This document shows, one piece after another, positions 34,086 to 42,392 of a stretch of DNA of 64,000 bases; position 1 is the first letter of the stretch, and the number at the start of each line of letters is the position of its first letter. This DNA is from Nitrospirae bacterium YQR-1 (GTDB taxonomy: Bacteria; Nitrospirota; Thermodesulfovibrionia; Thermodesulfovibrionales; Magnetobacteriaceae). Under the pieces are notes generated by a model, which made no database searches, was not told the DNA's origin, and saw only the letters and a list, made by a program, of their open reading frames with translations. The position numbers were made by a program, and so were the translations under genes. The stretch is from contig JAMOBJ010000006.1 in assembly GCA_039908095.1 (NCBI GenBank), positions 46,393 through 110,392 of the forward strand. Reading direction: 5' to 3'.

Positions 34086-34913
34086 ATGTCTGATAAAAGG
34101 GAATTTATAGTTGCACCGGCTAAGAGGTTTATAGCGGATGTAATAAATAACAGATATATGCTGTGGTGTCTTGTTGTAAGGGATATCAAAAGCCGCTACA
34201 CGGGGTCCTTCATAGGGTTTTTCTGGGCGGTTATTCAACCAATTGTTACTGTTATTACTTATACCTTTGTGTTTTCCTTTGTCATGAGAGTGCGACTGGG
34301 AGCCGGTGCAGGTTCAGGGAGCTTTGTTTTGTGGCTGCTTTGTGGTTTAAGCCCGTGGTTGTTTTTTTCCGAAAACCTTAACCGCTCAATAGGGATTCTT
34401 AGTGAAAATAAAAACCTTATCACCAAAAGCCTTTTTCCGTCTGAGCTGCTGCCCCTAAGCGTTGTGTTGTCTAATCTTGTCAACCATCTTATCATGGGTG
34501 CCATAATTATTATCGCTGTCCTTATCTTTGAAAAACGCCTCACCCTGCTTATTTTATATCTTCCGGTTTATCTTTTTTTTCTGAGTCTCGCCTCACTTGG
34601 AATCAGTTGGCTCATTTCAAGCATTAATGTTTATGTCAGGGATATCGGGCAGATCATCACAGTGTTTATCAACCTTTGGTTTTTTTATACCCCGATTGTG
34701 TATGAATCGTCCATGGCTCCGGCTAATTTGCAGTTTTTTCTTAAACTTAACCCCATGTATTATGTCGTTGACGGCTATCGTCTGGCGCTTCTTGGCATTG
34801 ACCATCCCCACTGGAAAGGTTTTCTTATTGTGGGAACCACCAGTTTCATAGTCGGCATTGCAGGAGCACTTGTCTTTAAACGTCTCAAGCTTGATTTTGC
34901 CGAATTGTTATAG
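34086..34913 (+). CDS. wzm: ABC-2 type polysaccharide export permease (Wzm/KpsM/TagG family)
   Basis: A 275-residue inner-membrane permease. The N-terminal amphipathic segment LWCLVVRDIKSRYTGSFIGFF-like and about six membrane helices (GFFWAVIQPIVTVITYTF, LIMGAIIIIAVLIF, FFLSLASLGISWLI and others) are typical, as is FYTPIVYESS...LKLNPMYYVVDGYR near the C-terminus. With the ATPase encoded 12 bases downstream it should export an undecaprenyl-linked glycan (O-antigen, capsule or S-layer glycan) across the inner membrane. Confidence 0.93.
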   Translation: MSDKREFIVAPAKRFIADVINNRYMLWCLVVRDIKSRYTGSFIGFFWAVIQPIVTVITYTFVFSFVMRVRLGAGAGSGSFVLWLLCGLSPWLFFSENLNRSIGILSENKNLITKSLFPSELLPLSVVLSNLVNHLIMGAIIIIAVLIFEKRLTLLILYLPVYLFFLSLASLGISWLISSINVYVRDIGQIITVFINLWFFYTPIVYESSMAPANLQFFLKLNPMYYVVDGYRLALLGIDHPHWKGFLIVGTTSFIVGIAGALVFKRLKLDFAELL

Positions 34914-34924
34914 GAATACAGCAC

Positions 34925-36940
34925 TTGAATAAATCGATCACTGTTGACAATGTCAGCAAAAAATACAGAATATTTTCATCTCCCAGGGATCGGCTTAAGG
35001 AGCTGTTTCATCCTAAAGGGAAAAAATACCACCACGAGTTTTGGTCCCTCAGAAATGTCACCTTTGATGTTGACAAGGGTGAGGCAGTGGGGATACTGGG
35101 CAGAAACGGTTCAGGGAAAAGTACACTGCTTCAGATTATCTGCAGCATCATAAGGCCGACCGGGGGACAGGTCATAGCCAATGGCAGGATTTCTGCGTTA
35201 CTGGAACTCGGAGCCGGCTTTAATCCTGAATTTTCAGGCCGTGCCAACGTCTATATGAACGGCGCCCTCATGGGATTTACCAAAGAGGAAATGGATGAGC
35301 GCATGGAGACTATTGAGAAATATGCGGACATCGGGGAATTTATAGACCAGCCTATGAAGATATACTCAAGCGGTATGTATATACGGGTGGCCTTTGCTTG
35401 TGCCGTTAATGTTAAACCGGATATCCTGGTTGTAGATGAGGCTCTGGGTGTGGGAGATATCTTTTTCCAGCAAAAGTGTTTTAATACCATAAGCGATATA
35501 ATAGGCGGGGGGACAACTTGCCTGTTTGTATCACATGACCTCGAGGCGATAAGAAAGCTCTGCAGCAGGGCTGTGTTGCTCAAAAACGGAGAGGTGGACT
35601 ACATTGGGCCGGCTGTTGAGGCGATAAGCCGCTATGCCGGGTACTTTGACCCGAAACGTTCCAATAAAAAACTAACCGCCGACACAGTATCACCCTCAAC
35701 GCATGGACTTATGAGCCCTGAGGAAATCATCGCCGGCAATGTTATCCCTGAGGGAACCCCACGGCACGGCACAGGCGGTGGTGCGGAAATCGCCGCTCTC
35801 AGAGTTACCAACAAGGACGGTCTTGATACATTTGCCGTGGATATGATGAGCTCTCTTATGTTTAACTTTCTGATTAGGGTTAAAGAACCGGTATCAGACT
35901 TAAATGTAGCTGTCACACTGTTTGACAGAATGGGAAATTTCATCTTCGGCGGCGGCCCCAGACAAATAGGAATGCGCCTTCCGGATATGCAGCGAGGAGC
36001 ATCTTTTGTTGTTTGCATTGAATTGCAATTTACAGTCAAGCCTGGCGAGTACACCTTTGGTGCAGGGGTTTCAGAGCCGACATACAACACTATTGACGAG
36101 GTGTTTACACACGACAGGGTGGATTCTTTGGGGCCGTTGACAGTTACCCATAACCCTGCTTTGATGCTGCCGTTTCACGGTATTGCCTTGCTTGCGAGTA
36201 ACATCTGGTTTTCAACTCCCAACATACCCGGAAACATTATTATAACAGGAACTAACGATGCCGCACAGGGGATGTCAGGCGCTGAGAGCACCTCAGACCT
36301 GGCCCTGTCTGTACAGGAAATATTTCAAAAATTCCGTCCCCTGAGAATCATTGAAACAGGCACGTATCAGGGCCTTGGTTCAACTACAATTATCACGTCG
36401 GCTCTCAGAGACTATGGCCATGATGATGCCATATTTTATTCCATAGAGGTAAACCCGCAACACCACAAAGCCGCTGTTTCAAATCTTACCGGCAACGGCC
36501 TCATAGGTAAGGTCAGGTTGTTAAACGGCCTCTCTGTACCCAGAAATATCGTTCCATCTAAAGACGAAATTGATGATAAATTTGTTAAACACCTCCAATA
36601 CACCGGTATATTTGTTGACTACGAGGAAAATGAGCGGGTTGAGATGTATTTTAAAGAAACCGATTTCCCGGACCTCCCTGATGACTTACTCGGAAAATGT
36701 CTCTCCGAGTTTTCTTATAAGCCGGACTTTGTTGTCCTTGACAGTGCCGGCCATATGGGTTATGTTGAGTTTGAGTATCTGATAAAACGGCTTCCCGCCC
36801 CTTGTATTATAGCCTTAAAAGATTGTTTTGCCGTTAAACACTACAAAAGCTTTCTCCATATAAAATCAGATCCCAGGTTTGAGGTTCTTAAAGTATCGGA
36901 AGAAAAATACGGCTTTTGTATTGCAAGGTTTACGCCATAG
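34925..36940 (+). CDS. wzt: Wzt-type ABC ATPase fused to a glycan-binding domain and a methyltransferase-like domain
   Basis: 671 residues in three parts. Residues 1-240: ABC ATPase with Walker A GRNGSGKST (about 59), signature YSSGMYIRVAFA (about 148), Walker B ILVVDEALGVGD (about 168), and switch His in FVSHDLEAI. Residues about 285-420: Wzt C-terminal jelly-roll-like domain (EIAALRVTNKDG...GEYTFGAGVSEP) that in homologues reads the glycan's non-reducing end. Residues about 460-671: a Rossmann methyltransferase-like domain with IIETGTYQGLGSTT and YSIEVNPQHH. Wzt proteins normally end after the second domain (about 400-430 residues). The TTG start 34925 follows AGGAA. The next gene starts ten bases after the stop. 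Confidence 0.9.
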   Translation: MNKSITVDNVSKKYRIFSSPRDRLKELFHPKGKKYHHEFWSLRNVTFDVDKGEAVGILGRNGSGKSTLLQIICSIIRPTGGQVIANGRISALLELGAGFNPEFSGRANVYMNGALMGFTKEEMDERMETIEKYADIGEFIDQPMKIYSSGMYIRVAFACAVNVKPDILVVDEALGVGDIFFQQKCFNTISDIIGGGTTCLFVSHDLEAIRKLCSRAVLLKNGEVDYIGPAVEAISRYAGYFDPKRSNKKLTADTVSPSTHGLMSPEEIIAGNVIPEGTPRHGTGGGAEIAALRVTNKDGLDTFAVDMMSSLMFNFLIRVKEPVSDLNVAVTLFDRMGNFIFGGGPRQIGMRLPDMQRGASFVVCIELQFTVKPGEYTFGAGVSEPTYNTIDEVFTHDRVDSLGPLTVTHNPALMLPFHGIALLASNIWFSTPNIPGNIIITGTNDAAQGMSGAESTSDLALSVQEIFQKFRPLRIIETGTYQGLGSTTIITSALRDYGHDDAIFYSIEVNPQHHKAAVSNLTGNGLIGKVRLLNGLSVPRNIVPSKDEIDDKFVKHLQYTGIFVDYEENERVEMYFKETDFPDLPDDLLGKCLSEFSYKPDFVVLDSAGHMGYVEFEYLIKRLPAPCIIALKDCFAVKHYKSFLHIKSDPRFEVLKVSEEKYGFCIARFTP

Positions 36941-36950
36941 AAGGACTGTT

Positions 36951-39900
36951 ATGAGCTTAGCTCAGGCATTGAAAAAATCAGACAACGCCGATGTCCTGTG
37001 GGTCAGGGGAGATTCAATCGGCGATTCGGTCGTTTCCATCTCCATGCTTGCCGAGATAAAAAAGACATATCCAACGTTAAAAATAACAGTGCTTTGCCAG
37101 CATCACATAAGTGAACTTTATGAAGCCTGTCCTCACACAGACCACATCATTACCTTTGATAAGAAACGGGCCTGTGAGGAAACTCAGTACAGAGACGTGA
37201 TAGTCTCAAGTGTACGACAGCTGAAACCCCTCTTTGCACTGAACTCTGTTTACTCAAGAGAGCCGATAACCGATATCTTTACCCTTCAAAGCGGCGCTAA
37301 ATACACGGCTGCCTTTAGCGGCAACACGTGTAATATAACAGAGGATGAAAGAGACGCTAATAACGCCCTCTACACAGATATTATAATCTCTGAGGGTTCT
37401 CATAAGATTGAGTTTAAGAGGTACAATGATTTCCTCCGAGCACTTGGAATTAATGTCTCAGGGCTCAAATCCATAGTCTATACAACCCCAGGGGACGAAA
37501 TAGTTGCAGAAGAGATTTTTAACCGCTATGGATTAAAAAACAATGAACCCATAGCGATTTTACCTTCCGCCCAATGTACTTACAGAATATACCCTAGGTT
37601 TTCAGAGGTAATGGAGGTATTTCGTGATTTTCCGTTAATAATTGCAGGTGGCTCTGATATGATTGCTCTGGGGAGGAAACTGTCTGAGAACTTCACTGGT
37701 ACGTGCATTGACCTTACTGCAACCACTAGTTTAAGACAAACAGCGTCTGTTTTGAGAAAATCGAGACTTGCCATATGTTCGGAATCAGCCGCCGCCCACA
37801 TGGCTTGCGCTGTGGGTACTCCAAACGTGGTTATACTTGGCGGCGGACACATGGGCAGGTTTTTCCCTTATTCAAACCTGACCTCGGCTGTCTCCCTGCC
37901 GCTTAATTGTTACGGATGTAACTGGATATGTAAGTATGAGGGAGATTACCATTGCATTAGCGATATCGCACCGGAGAGCATTGTTTTTGCTGCAAAAAAT
38001 ACCCTTAAAGGTTTATCCCAAAATCCTAAAATTTATCTCCAGGGAGGTTACTTAAATCCTAAAGATAAAACACCCCCTCCACCTGGTGCAATAAACAAAT
38101 TTGTTTCGGATGTTGAAATTATTAATTTAACCTTGCAGAGTTATAAAAACATGAGGGTAGTAAAACCCACAGGGACTGTTAAACAGCACTTGCCTGAGAT
38201 AACGGTGGTAACACCATCATATAATCAGGCGGCGTACCTTGAGCAATGTATTGTCTCTGTAATCAATCAAAATTACCCCAATCTGCAATACATCATAATG
38301 GATGGCGGCAGTACCGACGGCTCGGTGGAAATAATAAAACGTTACGAGAAATATATCTCACACTGGCGGAGTGCTCCTGATGACGGACAGTACGGGGCGA
38401 TAAACGACGGCTTTAAACTGGCAACCGGTGAAATAATGGGCTGGATAAATTCTGACGACAAATTCCATTCCGGAGCGCTTTGGAACGTGGCTAAGGTTTT
38501 TATGGCATACAGAGATGTGCAATGGGTAATGGGCAGACCTACGGTGTGGGCGGAAAACGGCGACTTAGCCGATATGCTTGACCCCATCCCACAGTGGTGC
38601 AGAGGGTACTATCTGGAGGGAAAAATCGGTCCTCCCCATATTCAGCAGGAATCCACCTTTTGGAGAACTTCACTGTGGGAAAGGGCAGGAGGGTATCTTG
38701 ACCGTACACTTAAGTATGCCGGAGACCTTGAGCTGTGGGCAAGGTTTTTCCGGCACGCACAGCTCTACAGTGTTGATGCACTTATCGGGGGGTTTAGAGC
38801 CCGAGGTAACCAAAAGACGTCGGCGGAGGGGATAGATTCATATAACTCCGAGGCGGAGCGGATTCTTAACCGCGAGAGAGAACTCATTAAACAAACAGCG
38901 GAAGCGCTATTACCACCACCTGAGATACTCTCTGTTTCGTCCCCTGAGTCGCATCTTCCTATTGTTAAAGAAAACAGTTTGAAAATTCATGTTTCTTTTT
39001 CAGGCCTTGGCGCAGGCAATATCGGCGATGAGGCTATGATGCTCGGATTTTTATCGCTGTACAAATTACCCCCGGCAACGACTATCGAGGTGTGGGATAA
39101 AAATGAACCTGCTCTAAAAGTGTTCCCTGAGTATTATGAGTTTGTTGACTACACGGATACGCTGACATGCCAATCCCTATGCCTCAGCGCCGATTGTGTT
39201 TTTGTAATCGGTGCAACGATTGTTACAGAAATGCTCAGTACCGACTGGCCTTTGAGGGTCCTTGGTGATAAATACGATTTCTGTTTTACACACGGCATCG
39301 AGGTTCATGCTATCGGCACAGGGGTTGACATGCTTGTGAGCGAGGAGGGCAAGAATCTTTTTTATAAGGGTTTTTCGGGCATAAATTCATGGACTGTCAG
39401 AAGTGAAAGAAGCAGGCGGGTTTTGATTGGCCTTGGTATAAATCCATCAGATGTTGTGACAACAGCCGATCTTGCATGGCTTACCCCCTTAGATGATATT
39501 AACCCTGTTTGGGCAAAAGATTATCTGGCCTCTACCGGCATTGATATGGGCAAACCCCTTATAGGAATCAACGTTGTCAATGAAAAATGGCTAAATCAAA
39601 GCCACATAAAGGAACAACTGGCCGCTGCACTAGATGAGTTGATTGACAAACACGGGTTTGTAGTGGCCTTTTTTTGTAATGAAACCAGAGAGGGGCAGTA
39701 TTTTGATAAAGAAGCCTCATTGTCCGTCATAAGCTTAATGCAACACACTGCAATCCTTGTACCCAACAACTATTATACCCCCGCTCAGATGATTTCCATG
39801 CTTACACTTTGCCGTTTTACGATTTCATGGAGATACCATTTTACAGTGTTCAGCATTCTTGCCGGCTCTGTGCCGATTACGGTTATGAGGGGTGATAAAC

Positions 39901-42392
39901 TGATTGAACTGGTAAATGAGTTTAACGGATTGAACTTAGGCAAGCCTGAGAGAATTTCCAAAGTTAAGATTCTTGATGCAATTTTAAAAGGTGAGGCTAA
40001 TTACAATAAAATAAAGTTAAACCAAAAAATAATACTCAGGGCTCTCAAACAAAGAAGCCGTTTAAATACCACTTTTATAAGAAACCTGAATGTGCATTCT
40101 CTGAAGAGTGTTCATGTTAATAAAATCAAACCACTAAAACCGTCTCTGCTGTGGGTACGGCTTGATTCAATCGGCGATGCTTTGCTTTCGATGGGGATGC
40201 TCCCGGAAATCAGGAAAAAATATGAGGGTTATCAAATAACCGTCCTGTGTCAAGAACACGTAAAAGAGCTTTATGAAACCTGCCCGTTTGTCGATAACAT
40301 TATTGGTGTAAATAAACAACTCGCAGCCTGCGACGAACTCTACAGAAACAAGATAATTAAAGCTCTGAGGGACCTAAACCCAATAGTTGCGTTAAACAGC
40401 CAGTGCTCGAGGGAGCCGCTTTCAGATTTTTTCACAATTGAAAGCGCTGCTAAAGAAAAGATCGCATTCTTTGGCGACTCCGGTAATAACTTCCCCGTAG
40501 ATAAGAGAGAAATAAATAATCCGGCATATACACATATAATAGAAACCACTGACAGAAATAAACCTGAGCTTAAACGCCACGAGGAATTTCTCAGAGCAAT
40601 TGGAATAGAAAACCCTGTAATTACTCCTGCCCTGTGGAGTACACCCGACGATGAACACTATGCTGATTTAATGTTCACAGCCTTTAGTGTAGTAAGCCGA
40701 AAATTGATAGTTGTTGCTCCCGGTTCGCAGTATAATTATAAAGTTTATGAGAGGTTTCATGAAGCGCTGGAGGGACTCCATGATTATGACATATGTGTTT
40801 TAGGTGGAGGTGACGCCACTGAGACGGCACTTAAGATCAAAGAAAGATTTAAGGGGCGGACATTTGATCTGACCGGTAAGACCACCCTCAGACAAATGGC
40901 TGCGATGATAAGGCGCAGTGCCGTGTTTGTCGGGACTGACTCGATAGCAGCCCATATGGCCTGTGTCTATGGCATACCAAACGTGGTAGTGCTTGGAGGG
41001 GGTCATCCCGGGCGCTTTATACCATATCATCCGGCCACTACGGCGGTAAGTCTGCCGCTTAACTGTTATGGATGTAACTGGAATTGCAGATACGGCACAT
41101 ATTATTGTGTTAAGAGCATAACTCCTGAGACAGCTAATTCCGCAATAAAAAAAGCGCTCTCTGAGGTCTCATTATACAAGGAAAAGCCTGAGATAATTTT
41201 TGAATCGCCGTCGGCTTGGAACTCTGTCAAGAAAATGCCTGTGTGGAGACTTCCGGAGGGATTTATTAATTTTGATAATTTCAAAATTTCATGGGGCAGT
41301 GAAACTCCTCAAAAAAAGGAGTTTACATTCAACAAGACCGGCTATAGTTATCTTGTTACGGCCATAGTGTCGGCTTACAAGTCCGAGCGCTTTATAAGGC
41401 AGTGTCTGATGGATTTATGTAATCAGACTATTGGTGATGAACTTGAGATAATAATCGTTGACGCCGCCTCACCGGAAAATGAAAAAACCATAGTAGAAGA
41501 ATTTCAGAGACTACATCATAATATAACTTATATAAGAACCGGCAGCCGTATAGGGGTCTATAGCGCCTGGAATTTGATGGTAAAATTGGCACGGGGTAAG
41601 TACATAACTCCCATGAGTACAAATGACCGGCTGCGCAGTGATGCTTATGAAATCCTTGCCGGATATCTTGAGCAATTCCACGATATAGCACTTGTTTATG
41701 GTAACACCTTTCAGACCAAACACCCAAATGAAAGTTTTGAATTACACACAGTTTATAATGACTTCAGTTGGCCTGAGTTTAGTTATGAGCAGCTGCTTCA
41801 GATACCGATGGTCGGGCCACATCCTATGTGGAGGGCGGCCGTGCATAATGAAATCGGTTTTTTTGATGAATCATACGTTGCTAACGGCGATCAGGAGTTT
41901 TTTCTGCGTCTGGGGCTGCACCATGAGCTGATGAGTGTTCCCGAATACACGGGACTTTACTGGCTTGCCCCTGATGCCTTATCGGTTGCCGGCAAAACCC
42001 CCGCTATGGAAACTCAACGGGCACATAGGAAGTATCAGCAGATATATGCTCAGCAGATGAGGGTAAAGCTGACGAAGTCTCCAGTAAAGAGGCCTATTTA
42101 CATATGGGGCTGCGGGCAGGCCGGAGAGATAACGCTCTCTGTCTTATCGGGATATAACATTGTACCGGCCGGTTTTGTTGACAGAGATTGCAATAAATGG
42201 GGCTCAGTGGTTAAAGGACTTACCGTTTACTCTCCTGAGGAAAAGGTGCTAAAACCGCCTGATGCCGGCACGCGGCCTTTTATAATAATTGCCTCTGTTT
42301 ATGCCCCGGAGATAATCAGAGACCTTAACGAGGCCGGTTACGTTAACAGGAAGGACTATTTTACCAATATCTACGCCTTGAAATGGATATAA
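36951..42392 (+). CDS. Giant multi-domain glycosyltransferase: GT9-GT2-pyruvyltransferase-GT9-GT2-PglD-like
   Basis: 1,813 residues. Module order: GT9 heptosyltransferase-like (about 14-355, VLWVRGDSIGDSVVS...CSESAAAHMACAVGTP); GT2 (about 414-655, TVVTPSYNQ, DGGSTDGS, NSDDK, GDLELWARF); polysaccharide pyruvyltransferase-like (about 677-1000, SGLGAGNIGDEAMM...WRYHFTVFSILAGS); second GT9 (about 1065-1407, LLWVRLDSIGDALLS...GTDSIAAHMACVYGIP); second GT2 (about 1465-1700, TAIVSAYKSERF, VDAASPENE, NGDQEFFLRLG); a PglD-like Rossmann end (about 1714-1813, IYIWGCGQAGE). Both GT9 modules end with a NCYGCNWxC...C cluster. ATG 36951 follows AAGGA at 36941; a longer frame upstream would overlap wzt. No membrane helix is seen, so it is likely cytoplasmic. 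It probably builds most of the glycan exported by Wzm/Wzt. Confidence 0.88.
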   Translation: MSLAQALKKSDNADVLWVRGDSIGDSVVSISMLAEIKKTYPTLKITVLCQHHISELYEACPHTDHIITFDKKRACEETQYRDVIVSSVRQLKPLFALNSVYSREPITDIFTLQSGAKYTAAFSGNTCNITEDERDANNALYTDIIISEGSHKIEFKRYNDFLRALGINVSGLKSIVYTTPGDEIVAEEIFNRYGLKNNEPIAILPSAQCTYRIYPRFSEVMEVFRDFPLIIAGGSDMIALGRKLSENFTGTCIDLTATTSLRQTASVLRKSRLAICSESAAAHMACAVGTPNVVILGGGHMGRFFPYSNLTSAVSLPLNCYGCNWICKYEGDYHCISDIAPESIVFAAKNTLKGLSQNPKIYLQGGYLNPKDKTPPPPGAINKFVSDVEIINLTLQSYKNMRVVKPTGTVKQHLPEITVVTPSYNQAAYLEQCIVSVINQNYPNLQYIIMDGGSTDGSVEIIKRYEKYISHWRSAPDDGQYGAINDGFKLATGEIMGWINSDDKFHSGALWNVAKVFMAYRDVQWVMGRPTVWAENGDLADMLDPIPQWCRGYYLEGKIGPPHIQQESTFWRTSLWERAGGYLDRTLKYAGDLELWARFFRHAQLYSVDALIGGFRARGNQKTSAEGIDSYNSEAERILNRERELIKQTAEALLPPPEILSVSSPESHLPIVKENSLKIHVSFSGLGAGNIGDEAMMLGFLSLYKLPPATTIEVWDKNEPALKVFPEYYEFVDYTDTLTCQSLCLSADCVFVIGATIVTEMLSTDWPLRVLGDKYDFCFTHGIEVHAIGTGVDMLVSEEGKNLFYKGFSGINSWTVRSERSRRVLIGLGINPSDVVTTADLAWLTPLDDINPVWAKDYLASTGIDMGKPLIGINVVNEKWLNQSHIKEQLAAALDELIDKHGFVVAFFCNETREGQYFDKEASLSVISLMQHTAILVPNNYYTPAQMISMLTLCRFTISWRYHFTVFSILAGSVPITVMRGDKLIELVNEFNGLNLGKPERISKVKILDAILKGEANYNKIKLNQKIILRALKQRSRLNTTFIRNLNVHSLKSVHVNKIKPLKPSLLWVRLDSIGDALLSMGMLPEIRKKYEGYQITVLCQEHVKELYETCPFVDNIIGVNKQLAACDELYRNKIIKALRDLNPIVALNSQCSREPLSDFFTIESAAKEKIAFFGDSGNNFPVDKREINNPAYTHIIETTDRNKPELKRHEEFLRAIGIENPVITPALWSTPDDEHYADLMFTAFSVVSRKLIVVAPGSQYNYKVYERFHEALEGLHDYDICVLGGGDATETALKIKERFKGRTFDLTGKTTLRQMAAMIRRSAVFVGTDSIAAHMACVYGIPNVVVLGGGHPGRFIPYHPATTAVSLPLNCYGCNWNCRYGTYYCVKSITPETANSAIKKALSEVSLYKEKPEIIFESPSAWNSVKKMPVWRLPEGFINFDNFKISWGSETPQKKEFTFNKTGYSYLVTAIVSAYKSERFIRQCLMDLCNQTIGDELEIIIVDAASPENEKTIVEEFQRLHHNITYIRTGSRIGVYSAWNLMVKLARGKYITPMSTNDRLRSDAYEILAGYLEQFHDIALVYGNTFQTKHPNESFELHTVYNDFSWPEFSYEQLLQIPMVGPHPMWRAAVHNEIGFFDESYVANGDQEFFLRLGLHHELMSVPEYTGLYWLAPDALSVAGKTPAMETQRAHRKYQQIYAQQMRVKLTKSPVKRPIYIWGCGQAGEITLSVLSGYNIVPAGFVDRDCNKWGSVVKGLTVYSPEEKVLKPPDAGTRPFIIIASVYAPEIIRDLNEAGYVNRKDYFTNIYALKWI

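Noticed and set aside
36879..36950. Upstream extension of the giant glycosyltransferase by 24 residues
   Set aside because: It would overlap the wzt gene by more than 60 bases and has no ribosome site; ATG 36951 follows AAGGA and starts right before the GT9 core.
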